A stretch of 64,000 bases of DNA from Camellia lanceoleosa (lineage: Eukaryota; Streptophyta; Magnoliopsida; Ericales; Theaceae), in NCBI GenBank assembly GCA_025200525.1, contig CM045760.1, positions 42,985,932-43,049,931 of the forward strand, given 5' to 3'. The notes under the pieces were generated by a model, which worked only from the letters and a program-made list of their open reading frames with translations, had not been told where the DNA came from and did not search any database. The translations under genes and the position numbers were made by a program. How positions within the stretch are numbered: position 1 is the first letter of the stretch; each line of letters begins with the position of its first letter. Shown here piece after piece: positions 46,772-57,865 of this stretch.

Positions 46772-47239
46772 TAAGCCCGACCTGTCAAACAGAAGTTGCG
46801 GAGAATACGCTTGGATTGGGCACTAAAAATTAAGGAGGAGGTCACCAAATAGATCGAGGTAGGGTCCTTGCTTATGTCTGAGTATCCAATGTGGTTGGCC
46901 AACATTGTTCCAGTCTCGAAGAAAGACGGTAGAATCAGAGTCTGTGTTGACTTCAGGGATCTGAATAAGGCTAGTCCGAAGGATGATTTTCCCCTGCCAC
47001 ATATTGATGAGTAGGTGGACTTCATCGCGGGTCATGCATTGCTCTCCTTCATGGATGGATTTTCTGGATATAACCAAATTCTGATGGGGCCTGAGGACAG
47101 AGAGAAAACTACCTTCACTACGCCATGGGGAACCTACTACTATCGGGTGATGTCGTTTAGGCTGAAGAATGCCGGGGCTACTTATCAAAGGGCTACAACC
47201 ACAATTCTGTATGATATGATCCATAAAGAGGTCGAGGTG
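46772..47239 (+). pseudogene. Reverse transcriptase N-terminal half of element B
   Basis: KKDGRIRVCVDFRDLN and FSGYNQILMGPEDRE are clear RT motifs. Three stops (near 46772, 46851 and 47012). The frame stops at HKEVEV, one codon before the YVDD catalytic box, where a foreign LTR is inserted. Confidence 0.75.
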
Positions 47240-47889
47240 TGTAACGCCCTTAAAATATTATATAAACCAACCATTTATAAGATCTATAAACATAATAGAG
47301 ACGTTATATTTTCATTCATCAGAGTTAGTATTACAAAAGATATTACATGCATTACACTTTCATAAATGTTCATCTTGAAACTATAGCATGTAACTCTAAT
47401 TAATAACAACAAAATAAGTGCCCTACGGGCTTACATCTTTCCAAGAGATAACTTGGTCACAACAAAAGTAAGAGTCATAAGCTCTTTACAATTAAAGCCC
47501 TCGGCTTACAAAGAAAACATATAAGCATATAGATAACAAAAATAGTGCCTTCAGCCCCGTCCTCTCAAACTATGCCCTTGGAGATGGCATGTCATCTGTA
47601 CCTGAAAATGGTTTCCCAAGCAGGGTGAACCAAAGTCCAGTAGAGATATGCTAAAACAATATATGAGAATTAACTAAGATATCAACATCACATAAATGTT
47701 TAACACTTGTAAACCAACTTACACCCTTCCATGACCAAACAATATTGACATCTATATTTCAATCCATTTCTATTCGTTTACCAAAATCAATTCATTGACA
47801 TAGTTCATTGTTATCTAGACTATTCAAAACAGGACTACAACTCATTAATCAACACTTCAATAACAACCATTATTTGAACACTTCCAATT

Positions 47890-48678
47890 GATAGGTGATC
47901 ATGCTATTTATTTTTGGATATTATATATATGTTATATATATATATATTCGGGTAGTTATTGGCTTTGGGGCCCACCTGTTTGCTTTTGCTGAAGAAACTA
48001 CTGATTTTATTGGTGGTATTGTGATGAGTGGACTGTGGGTCCCATTTGATTTGATTTTTGAGGGGCTCACGTGGGTTTTTTGGGCTTACGTGGTGTACTT
48101 CGGCTATTTGAATAGCTTGAAGTGGAGCTAATTTTTGGGCAGTGGAATTTTTGGAATGCAACGTGAGTCAGTTCATGCCCATGCTGAATTGAGTGTATAC
48201 TCATGCGTGGTTTGGCCCATGGCTTTTTTGGGGCATGGTTTGCTGATGTTATTAGGCCCAATTTATGGACCAAGGGACTTTAAGTTCGGCTGTGGATTGT
48301 TCTTCTGCTAGTCCGTGGGCTATCTTTTTATGTGGGTTTTATTTGGCCCCACCTTTTTTGGTTTGATAATTTGTTTTGGTGGGTTTTCTACCACTCCTGT
48401 ACAATTGTCTATATATCTTCCCCCAATACCCGTCTATTATTTTTGGATGGTAGATGGTACTTGGGGATAAGAATGATATATGGACGATTTTTGTTTATTA
48501 TTGTTTTGTTGGGGATCCGACTGTTACGAGTGTGTTTTTAATTAGTTATTTTTTATATTTTTTATTAGTCTTCCCCTTCTGGTGGGTTTGTGATTTCATT
48601 GTATTACCTGGGGTATGCCCCTTGTAGACACGTAAGTTTTTTGTCTTTAATTTATGACTTACCCACCCAAAAAAAAAA
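47890..48678 (+). mobile_element. Poly(A)-tailed retro-insert (LINE-like 3' end) inside the inserted LTR
   Basis: Ends in twelve A residues (48669-48680) and is bordered by similar 13-base sequences, AACACTTCCAATT (47877-47889) and AACACTTTCATTT (48679-48691), 11 of 13 identical. This is how a truncated LINE or similar RNA copy looks. No reverse transcriptase frame remains, so the family is open. Confidence 0.4.
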
Positions 48679-49576
48679 AACACTTTCATTTTCTTGCCAT
48701 TTTACGGAATCACATCCGAGCGAACCGGTACCCAAATACATATAAGATTTCGAGACTTTCACCCTGGACACTCCGGCCAACTTAATTATCAATGGAGTCC
48801 ATCCCCTATCTCCTCCCAAATAATGGAGTACATCCCCTATCTCCTTCTAAACAATAATACATATACAATGTATTTAAAAGCGTGCTATATACAATGACTA
48901 CCAAATTCACACATTCGACAATTTTATCAAACCGTCATATTCAATGACATAATTCATATGACTAATTTTAATTTACCTAGTCCTCGTGCAGTTTCCACAA
49001 CAATCATAGCTATCCTTCAAAGATAGTCTAAAACAGATGTTTCTAAACGAATAAACAAATCTATCAAACAGATAATTTACCAAATTTTCCATAGGTGAGT
49101 GATTTATCAAATCCGACTACACCATTCATTTATACGCCCTTCCAATTTCATATTTCCACATCAATCTCATTATTTATACAAAATAGATTATTTGATTCAA
49201 ATTAAGGCAATCTTCCCACTTTTTCCAAATATTAACCCCAAGACCCAATTTTATCAATTTTACTCAAGTAACCTGTTGTTCAAGACCTCATACACACATA
49301 TGGAGCCAAATATGGAAAACCTTTCTTTCAAAAATTCAAATCCAAACCCTAACTTCACCAAAATCTCCCCAAAATCCCACTATTTATACAAAATGACAAA
49401 CACCTAGGTTAAAACTCATATCAAAGAGTAGAATATCCCTACCTCAAGTGGAGAAGCTCAAAGAGGAAGAAGGAGAAACTTGAAGATGCCCAAAACTCAA
49501 ACTTGGATCAAATGGAAGCCCACGAGTTGCTCTACCTTTTTAACAAAGAGACTAGGGTTGAGAGACCCCCAAATAA

Positions 49577-49588
49577 AAGTGTATTTAT
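49577..49588 (-). promoter_or_regulatory. TATA-like box in the inserted LTR
   Basis: CTATAAATACAC on the minus strand, about 0.65 kb from the right edge. Supports reading this LTR in the minus direction. Confidence 0.4.
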
Positions 49589-49689
49589 AGAGAAAAAGAG
49601 TTATTTTAGAGAGAGAATGAGCTGGGCTAGGGTTTTGAGTGAAAGAGATACAAAAAGTGATGCAGGAAAGCTCTGCTGCGAATTGATAT

Positions 49690-50045
49690 ACGCAGTCCTC
49701 GCTCGAGCGAAAGAGTCGTCGCTCGAGCGACCAGACACAATAGTGCCCTCGTTCGAGCGCAAGAAGCGTCGCTTGAGCGTAGAATGCAAAGCTTCAGGTT
49801 TGTTACTGACGTAGACGCACGCTCGAGTGCAAGAAGTCTTGCTCGAGCGAAGAAACAAGTTCACCAGGCTTACTCGAGCGCAACAAGCTTCGCTCGAGCG
49901 AAGAACTTTCCCCTTCCTAGAAAAGTTGCGTCTGGGAGAAAAACCTGAAAACCCTCAAACCTCGCTCGAACACAAGAAACCTCGCTTGAGCGAAGAAGCA
50001 AATTACACAAGGCCCGCTCGAGTGCAAGAAGCCTTTCTCGAGTGA
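49690..50045. repeat. Cluster of palindromic CGCTCGAGCG motifs
   Basis: About a dozen copies of (C)GCTCGAGCG and one- or two-base variants, often in pairs separated by roughly 10 bases (AAGAAGC-like spacer). The cluster lies upstream of the TATA-like box of the inserted LTR when read on the minus strand. Confidence 0.75.
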
Positions 50046-50232
50046 AGAGACCAAAATCTGGGCAACAACAATCTAAACCAAACAACAGCGAACATGTTCC
50101 AAACTCGCCCAACACGTTCCAAAACTCAAAGACAAAGAGTCAAAGGGGAAAAACAAGACATGGATACAATATCAAACCACGAAACCTGAGTCTGAAATAT
50201 AACAAGGTCGGGTCAAAATCGGGATCGCTATA

Positions 50233-52836
50233 GAGTGTACGTGGATGACATGATTGTCAAGTCCAAAGAAATAGAGGGCCACTACACCGCCTTGAAGAAA
50301 TTCTTTTAACGGATTAGAGAATATAGACTAAGGTTGAATCTGCAGAAATGTACTTTTGGCGTAACAGCAGGGAAAATACTGGGTTTCTTGATCACACAGA
50401 GGGGCATCGAAGTAGATCCTTCCAAAATCAAGGCCATCCTAGAAATGCCACCACCAAGGACTGAAAAGGAGATGCGAGGCTTTCTGGGTAAAGTGCAATT
50501 CATAAGATGGTTTATTTCAAAATTAACCGTCACTTGTGAACCCCTATTTGGTCTCTTGAAGAAAGGAAAGAAATTCCGATGGGATGATCGGTGTCAATTC
50601 ACTTTTGAGCAGATCAAGCAGTACTTTCAGAATCTTCCTGTGTTATTACCGCCAGAGCCAGGGAAACTCTTGATTTTGTATCTGTCAGTAACGAACACAA
50701 CAATGGGATGCATGCTTGCTCAGAAATTTGAGGATAGGGTGGAGAAAGCCATCTACTATTTGAGTAAGAAAATGCTGGATTTTGAGTCCCGCTACACCCC
50801 GCTGGAGAAAGCTTGCTTAGCCTTAGTATAGGCTACTAGGAAGTTAAGGCACTACTTGTTAGCTCACTCTATAATTCTGGTTTCTAGATTAGATCCCATC
50901 AAATATCTCTTTGAGAAACCAGCGCTTATAGGTAGGCTAGCTCATTGGTTGCTTCTTCTCTCTGAATTTGATCTGAAGTATGTCACTCACAAGTCAGTCA
51001 AGGGGAAAGCAGTAGTGGAATTCCTGGCAGATCACCTAGTAGAAGGGGATGAAGCAGTAGAATACCTATTTCCAGATGAAACCATTCTGCAAGTCAAGGA
51101 GGAGGCTTGGACAATGTACTTTGACAGAGCGTCTAATCAGTATGATTATGAGATAGGTGTGTTGTTGATAGCTCCCAATAATTCCCATATACCTTTAGCC
51201 TTCAAACTCTAGTTCAAGGTTTCCAACAACGAGGCAGAGTACAAAACGTGTATCGTTGGTTTGGAAGTCGCCCTGGAAGTAGGGGCAAAAAGGTTGGACG
51301 TCATCGAGGACTCGAACCTAGTTGTGTCTCAAGCAAATCGAGATTAGAAGGTCAAAGAATAAAATATGAAGATTTATCACAGACCTTGGACGTTCTGATT
51401 CCTAGGTTTGAAAAACTGACTTTCACACATCTACTGAGAGAGAACAACAAGTTCGCTGACGCCTAATCAACTCTATCATCTATGATAGACATCCCGCTTG
51501 GAGTCCGGATGCGTCCGATCATTATTGAGCAGAGATACACGCTAACCTATGAGACTATCACCGCAATAGATGAAGCACAGGATAAAAACCCTTGGTTCTA
51601 TGATATTTGGAACTTCTTGGAAAATGAGGTTTATCCATCAGGGGCAAATGCCAAAAACAAAAGGGCAATACAGTGGATGGTGGTTCAATTTATCATCTGC
51701 GGAGGTAAATTGTACAAAAGAGGTCATCTGGGAATGCATAAGTTGTGTGTCGAAGTAGAGGAATCAAAGCGCCTAATGGAGGCCATCCATGGGAGAGAGT
51801 GCGGAGCGTATATGAACAGAGTAATGTTAGCCCAGAAGATTCTTAGGCAAGGTTACTACTGGTCTACTATGGAAGAGGATTGTATTGGTTTTGTTCGGCG
51901 ATGCCACAAATGCCAAATTCATGCCAATTGCATGAATATCTCGTCGTCAAAGATATACAACATGACTTCACCATGGCCTGTTTCAGTCTGGGGAATTGAC
52001 GTCATTGGTGCAGTCACACCAAAAGGGTCAAATGGGCATGAATACATTCTGGTGGCAATTAACTACTTCACGAAGTGGGTGGAGGCTCAATCTTATGCAG
52101 TGTTGAAAGCAGCGCATGTGGCTAAGTTTATCCGAAACAACATCATTTGCTGATATGGAGTCCCAAATGAGATCATTTTAGATAATGGTTCCCACTTCAA
52201 AAAGGAAGTGATTGACTTGTTGGAGAAATACAACGTGACTTTCCATAAGTTATCTATATACCGGCCATAAACCAACGGAGCTGTTGAGGCCGCCAACAAG
52301 AACATCAAGCATATTCTGCAAATGATGGTTGAGACCTATAGGAATTGGCCAGACAAATTGCCATTCGCACTCTGGGGTTATAGAGCTTTAATTTAGACGT
52401 CTACAGGGGCAACTCCTTACTTTCTTGTCTATAGAACTGAAGCTGTTCTGCCAATCAAAATAGAAGTCCTCTCATCGTGAGTTATGGCTGAATGTCAAAT
52501 AGCAGATGCAAACTGGCAATAGAGTAGGTTCGAAGAACTAATGTTGTTTGATGAAAGAAGACTGAAAGTATTATACCATGTTCAAGGTTATCAATGTAGG
52601 ATTGCTAGGGCTTTTAACAAGAAGGTTAAGTCCAAGAATCTCAAATAAGGGGATTTGGTGCTAAAAAACAATCGAGCTCCCATCCACGACTTAAAGGGCA
52701 AGTTCAAACCCAATTGGACTGGTCCTTACATCATCAAAGCTATCTGGTCTAGTGGAGCTATTATTTTCATGGACATGGATGACCTAGAAATTTCCCAACC
52801 GATCAACATGGACAAGTTGAAGAAATACTATCCCTA
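50233..52836 (+). pseudogene. pol of element B after the insertion: RT end, both RNase H domains, integrase
   Basis: Starts VYVDDMIVKSKE. Longest open pieces are 50334-50831, 50856-51212 and 51482-52153. The second RNase H is seen as WTMYFDRASN with a Gly-to-Arg change beside the catalytic Asp. The integrase has CHKCQ, GIDVIG, LDNGSHF and NGAVEAANK. The C-terminus ends INMDKLKKYYP before TAA near 52837. Many TAG stops and one frameshift near 51370. It keeps the TAG after DANWQ (52519-52521) that element A also has. Confidence 0.8.
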
Positions 52837-53118
52837 AGAGGATAGCTAGGCAGAAAACTTGAAAGGGCAAATTAGGCTAAAATTAGAGGATGAAAAATTA
52901 GAAATAAATAAAAACTGAACTCCCAAGGTTGAAAACCCTAAAGGGCGGCCTTGGCAAAAGTTAGAGCGCAAAAGGAGAGTGTTAATACTAGAGTGCACCT
53001 GAACAGAACTACGTAAAGCCTGATTCCCATCTTTAGGATACGTAGGTAACTTCATCCTGAAGTCTGGCCGTAAACACCTCCAACCCAATTGTTCTGTCCA
53101 TGTGTTTGATCAGGTCAT
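52837..53118 (+). other. 3' UTR of element B, cut by element D
   Basis: Same blocks as element A 1-231 and element D 60190-60370. It ends at GTCAT (53114-53118) directly before LTR D, with no polypurine tract. D therefore inserted here and the LTR at 53119 is not B's own 3' LTR. Confidence 0.65.
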
Positions 53119-53602
53119 TGTAGACACCCCATTTTTGACCTTCCTCAAGACTTGGATGTCACCGTTTGAACACTCGGTGATCATCCATGTTCGTGTTCGT
53201 TTTGAGTTCTTGGAGGTTTCGATCGCGTGCCTTGCCTTAGGAACTCTCAACTTGACTGTTCTGTGTTTGGTTTTGCACCAAACACGTGTTGTTTTGCTTC
53301 TGAGGGTAGAGAAAGGCTTGTTAGCCATCCCCACACCTCACCAGCCATGGCTTGAGGCCACCAGCCCTGCTTTGTTGCTACCGGCCATTGGTGATGGCCG
53401 ATCGGCATTCTTTCTGGTCGATCGACCATTGATTTGGTCAATTTGTCATTTTTGGCTGGCCGACCACTGTTCATCTGCTTTTGGTAGATATTTTATGCCA
53501 GCTGTGATAGCTGGCATCCACAATGCACCCCCTCCATACACGTGTATGGAGGGATTTCACTCTTGCTTAGCTTGTTTTGTAAGCTTTGCAAGATTGGAAT
53601 TC

Positions 53603-53610
53603 CTATAAAG
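53603..53610 (+). promoter_or_regulatory. TATA-like box in LTR D
   Basis: CTATAAAG, 484 bases after the LTR start, identical in placement to LTR C. Confidence 0.55.
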
Positions 53611-56015
53611 GGAGGGCTTCTCCTCCCTTCTCAAGGGTTCCAAAAAAGTTCCAGAGGTCTAGTTTTAGGGTTAGAAGTCTTGTATCTATCCTATCTCTGT
53701 ATCTCCCTCTCCCCCTCTCCTTTTGATTTGTGTGTGTATAAGGTGTGTTTGTTCTTAGTTTTGCACTAAGGCACCTAGTGTTACACCATACCTTGGTTGC
53801 TGAGGTGCCAAAGGGTTGTTCTTGGAGTTCTTGGGCTGGTTTTGACCTAAGGAAGGTGCTGGAGCTCTCTTCTTGAAGAAGGTCTTCAAGGGTAGGAACC
53901 TTATCCCTTTATTCCCCATTTTTGTACATGGTTTTGACCTATCTTGCATCTATTTTTAAGCTTAGTGTATAACTAGTAAAAGTTCTAATTTTATTTACTT
54001 TTGAACTTTGCTTAAGGTTGTTTTGAGGTTTGGGGTTGTTTGTCCCCTCTTAGGCCTTGTTTGGCCTCCTTTTTGTGCTATTTTTGGTAAGCTCTAGGAC
54101 CACCTTGTATTGGCCTCCTCACCACTAGTGTTTTGAGGTCCTAAGAAGGAGAGGGCCATCCCCTCTCCTTGTTGTCTTTAAAACTTGTCATTTTAGCCTC
54201 ATGTGTGAGCACCTTGATTAAGTCCATGTTGGCCATGTCTTAGTTGGTATTTGTGGTTATTTTGCCATGTTAGAGCACTGTTTTAAGTTGGTTTAGACAC
54301 ATCATGCATGCTTTGCATACTTGTCTTGTAATGCCATGAAATTGCCTTAACATGCATCATGATGTACCATGACTTTCTAGCATGATCTTGGCTTAGCTTT
54401 GTGAAGATTTTATACATGTTTTGGTGTGTTTAACGTTTGATTTTGGTTATTTGGGTCACCCATGACTTGCTTTGTATAGCTACCATGCAATCTCCCTTGT
54501 AAGCTTTGAGCATTAGATTCTCTAGCATGCTCTATTTGCATCATTTCAGTGGTTTGGCACCATTAGTTATGTCATTTCAGTCCGTATGGCATGCTTATAT
54601 GCTTGCATTTGATGCTCCTTTAGTGCTTTAAAAGGTTGATGTCTTATGCTCCATGTTTGGACCCTTGTGTATGCCACCATGTATAGGACATTTAGATGCC
54701 ATCTAAGTGTGTCTTTGACCTTGTTTTGGTCTGCCTTGGGATTGTTTTGAGTCCCTTTGGCCCTTTGAGGCTTGGTTTGTATGGTCATGGCTTGAGCCCC
54801 TTGGCTAGCCTTGAGTTTTGGGCTTGGTTGCATGCTTTGCTTGATTTGTTTAATTGGTTTGGCACCTTTTCTAACATGATTTCAGAGCTTACAATGCTTG
54901 CCATTTGACCATGTTTGCCTCGTTTTAAGTGTGCTTAAAAGTTGCCTCTTTATGCTTAAGTTTTGAACCATGTATCTATGCATGTTTGTATGTACATTTG
55001 CCTTCATGTTCTTAGCATTTTGGCCACTGTTTTGGGCCTATTTGAGAGCTGCCCAAATTGGTTCAAGTCCATCCCCGCATGTTGTTGCATGCTTGCCTTG
55101 TATGTTGTCACATACTTGTTGCATATTTGGTGAATTACATGCTGTAGCATGCTAGTTCAATTGTGCCTCGTTGTGTGGTTAATCCATGACATGTTGTTGC
55201 ATGCTTAGATTGTAATGCATTTGGCATGCATTCTCTCTTTTAGTTACTTGACATGTTGTCCATGTTGCATCTTGCATGCTTGCATGGTTAAATTACACTT
55301 TGCATGCTTGTTAGCTTGCATACTTGTTCACATGCTCATGGTGCATGCCTAGCTTCCATGCTTAGGTCGCATTTTGCATGCATGCCTTGCCTCTTGAATC
55401 ACCATGATAGAGGTTGAGTCCCTTGTTTGTTTGGTGTGCATTTCATTTAACATTGAAATTGCACACTTGGCCTCTTGGGCCATCACGCATTGAAATGTGG
55501 GATTGGTGGCTCGAGGGTCGAGTACCGTACTCCCCCGAGTCTTAAACATGATAGGGAGGGTGGTTGTGCAAACATTTGCTTTGAAATGCATTGCCATGTC
55601 TTGTCTGCTCTCTGCTGCTGTCAAAACAGGGTTCTGCAGGCATAGATGGCCGACCGACCACATTGGGTGCCGGCCGACCACAAATCTCTGGCCGAGAGCT
55701 ACATAGATGGTCGATGACCAATTTATAATGGCTGGTGGTGTTTCCTCTTGGCCGATGGTCTCCCACAACCCTCAGGAAGTATTCCAAAAGCAACTTTGGG
55801 ACTTGTGCAGTCTTCAGAGGCATAAAACAGTGTAAACAGAGGCAGCTTGTGCATGGTGGTGGATTTCTGAGCGGAGCCGGGCACGCATGCATTGGACCCT
55901 CTTCCCGAGGCTATTTTACCGCTTTATTAGCTTAGTTAATTTGCTTAACTAATTAAGTGGTCTGTAACTATTTAATTGGCTTGTTAGTTAGTTAAATTTG
56001 TATTATTCTTTTGGT

Positions 56016-56030
56016 CCCTCCGAGAGAGGG
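56016..56030 (+). other. Stem-loop in LTR D (CCCTC/GAGGG)
   Basis: Five-bp stem with loop CGAGA, followed by TGTGTAATAAG. Confidence 0.6.
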
Positions 56031-56184
56031 CGAATTGTGTAATAAGCGTGCGTGTGTGTGATGCATGTCTTCCAACCCCCAATTCTTTCTCCCTTTTACT
56101 TACCTGCTTTTGATGGTTAGTATTAGGACATGTTTTGATTAGCATACTTATGATAGCATATTTGCATCCATTCATTTGTATTGC

Positions 56185-56204
56185 ATGCACCGGGCTCGGC
56201 GCAT
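56185..56204 (+). other. Stem-loop in LTR D (ATGCACCG stem)
   Basis: Eight-position stem with one A-C mismatch and loop GGCT. Confidence 0.45.
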
Positions 56205-56730
56205 CATACTAATTGCATAATATTTCAAATCTAACTTGAATACATGTCAAGTTGCATTTCACATGCCATCCATAGATTAGCCGAGCCTATTCTAGTTGCA
56301 TTTTTGCTTGCGATGCATTAGCCATCTTAACATGGCCTTGGATCATACATTTGATTACTAACATGTTCTTTGTTTCGGCTTGGAGTACTAGGTGAGTGTT
56401 TATGCTTTAGCATCTCGCATGAGTGTGAATGTTAACATGAAAACATGCTTGCCATGAGGCTAATTGCTTAGTTGATTTACTGCCTGAATGCCTGTGGGTG
56501 AAGGTTGGACTGCTTGAGTTGGAACAACTCGTTGAAATTCGTGTTTTAGCTTACTTGCGAGTGGCAAATTTCAAACTATCTTTCAAACGAGTGGATATGC
56601 AATGCTTTGTTCCAAATTAAGCAATCTAGTCTATACTTTTGTGTTGTACGTATCACATAGTAAGATTAGCTAATTAACCGGAATAAGAATGCAAAATGTT
56701 TTCAAAGCTAGATATCATGGTTAGTAGAGG

Positions 56731-56745
56731 CCGATCTTTGATCGG
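56731..56745 (+). other. Stem-loop in LTR D (CCGATC-TTT-GATCGG)
   Basis: Perfect six-bp stem with a three-base loop. The same palindrome is found in the other long LTRs (for example 9051-9065 in A), with single mismatches in A, B and the solo LTR. Confidence 0.5.
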
Positions 56746-57109
56746 GCGAGCGGGGGTGCTCATAGCTGACCTTCCTCAATCGTACCCAAGTTCCCGAGCC
56801 GAGGCAACTTTGGTGATGACGGACACGTGGCCTTAGGCAACGAGTCAGGGTTTCCTAAATTCTCCCAAAATAAATATTTAGGTGGCGACTCTGTATCTGG
56901 CAAAGCAGTCCATGTTTGGCACTTCTTTAAAAAAAATTTGTTTTCAAAAATGATTTGCCGGATTTGGACTCTTTGATGATTCATCGGTCTTGCATTGCAC
57001 TCTGCGAGATTAGATACAGGACCGTGACATTGAGTCCTGAACTGTAGTGAGCCCAAATGAACAAAACGGGATCCCCTCCCGGGACGTTCAAGGGTGCGTC
57101 CACAGTTTC

Positions 57110-57127
57110 TGGCGACTCTGCTGGGGA
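57110..57127 (+). other. Primer-binding site of element D
   Basis: TGGCGACTCTGCTGGGGA, identical to A and C. Confidence 0.8.
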
Positions 57128-57865
57128 GTTTGAAGAGCTTGACTCGAACTCATGATATCTTGTTTTGATTACACTCATGTGTTTCTTTGCATTGCATGTG
57201 CATTGGTGCGCCTAAGTCACAGTGTTTGCCGTCTGCTATTTCTGAACAGTTTGTCGGAGGCTCACTTTGAAAAGCGTGCCATAAAGCTGACCGGTTATGG
57301 GCTCTGCCACGATGGGAACACAAACCCTGGTTGTCACTGGGCACCCTTTTGACCATTCGACCTAGTGCATGTTCGGAATCCATAGTGACCATTCCAAGCT
57401 AAGACAGGTTGCTACCCGATTATAAGTTGTTTGAAACTGTTGCGTGCGTAGTGAAACCCTAGCTCCTGACAAAATAGGACAGGGAAACCCTATCCCAACA
57501 TAGGGGTGTTTTAGGTCTTGCTTGCTTGTTATGTGCTTTTTGAGTTGACCTCTATAGGGAATGTATATATCAGTTTGCAAGTCTGAGTATCAGGCCTGAG
57601 GGTATCAGTATCAGTGTTTTGAGGAATCAGTTATATCTGCGGGTATCGATTGATTTTAGGCGATGATTTTGGGAACAATGATCGATCGTGAAATGCTTAT
57701 TCAACTATGCTTGTATGCATTACGATTGAGCCGAAATGCTGCATGTTTTCTCTTTCAATTCATAGATTTAGTACAGAATAGCCAGTGTTCTCCTTTTCTG
57801 AGGCAAGATAGACACCTGCTCCATCAGTCACCAGTTATATCATCTCCGTTCAGCTCAGCAGACTT
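57128..57865 (+). other. 5' leader of element D
   Basis: Non-coding; near-identical to the leader of C and similar to those of A and B up to about 57560. Confidence 0.7.

Larger units (their letters stand above)
47240..50232 (-). repeat. Solo-LTR-like insertion of another retrotransposon family in RT of element B
   Basis: The left edge reads TGTAACGCCC and the right edge GGGATCGCTATA, a typical LTR end pair if the last triplet was ACA. The RT frame resumes with YVDD right after it, so the edges are well fixed. Flanks GAGGTG and GAGTG look like a decayed target-site copy. I read it as minus-oriented. In that direction palindromic repeats (U3) come first, then a TATA-like CTATAAATAC near 49580, then a long transcribed part. 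No gag or pol is seen inside. It is probably a solo LTR of a Ty3/gypsy family; the lineage is uncertain. Confidence 0.6.
38318..53118 (+). mobile_element. Element B: decayed Tat-lineage element nested in the copia element
   Basis: LTR, PBS, leader and gag-pol in the same order and with the same protein segments as element A. It is interrupted at 47240-50232 by another LTR and cut at 53119 by element D before its own 3' LTR. Dozens of nonsense codons, mostly TAG, make it non-functional. The putative target-site copy at its left edge is TCTGC (38313-38317); the matching right copy is outside the window. Confidence 0.85.
53119..57104 (+). repeat. 5' LTR of element D (3986 bp)
   Basis: Starts TGTAGACACCCC and ends GTCCACA five bases before the PBS. 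It is the inverted, close relative of LTR C, with the same length within two bases and the same TATA position. The conserved stem-loops are at 56016-56030, 56185-56204 and 56731-56745. No gene inside. Confidence 0.85.

Noticed and set aside
53119..57104. LTR C and LTR D as the two ends of one huge inverted duplication
   Set aside because: Beyond the shared LTR, leader and gag fragment the flanks differ on both sides, so two insertions of one family explain the data better.
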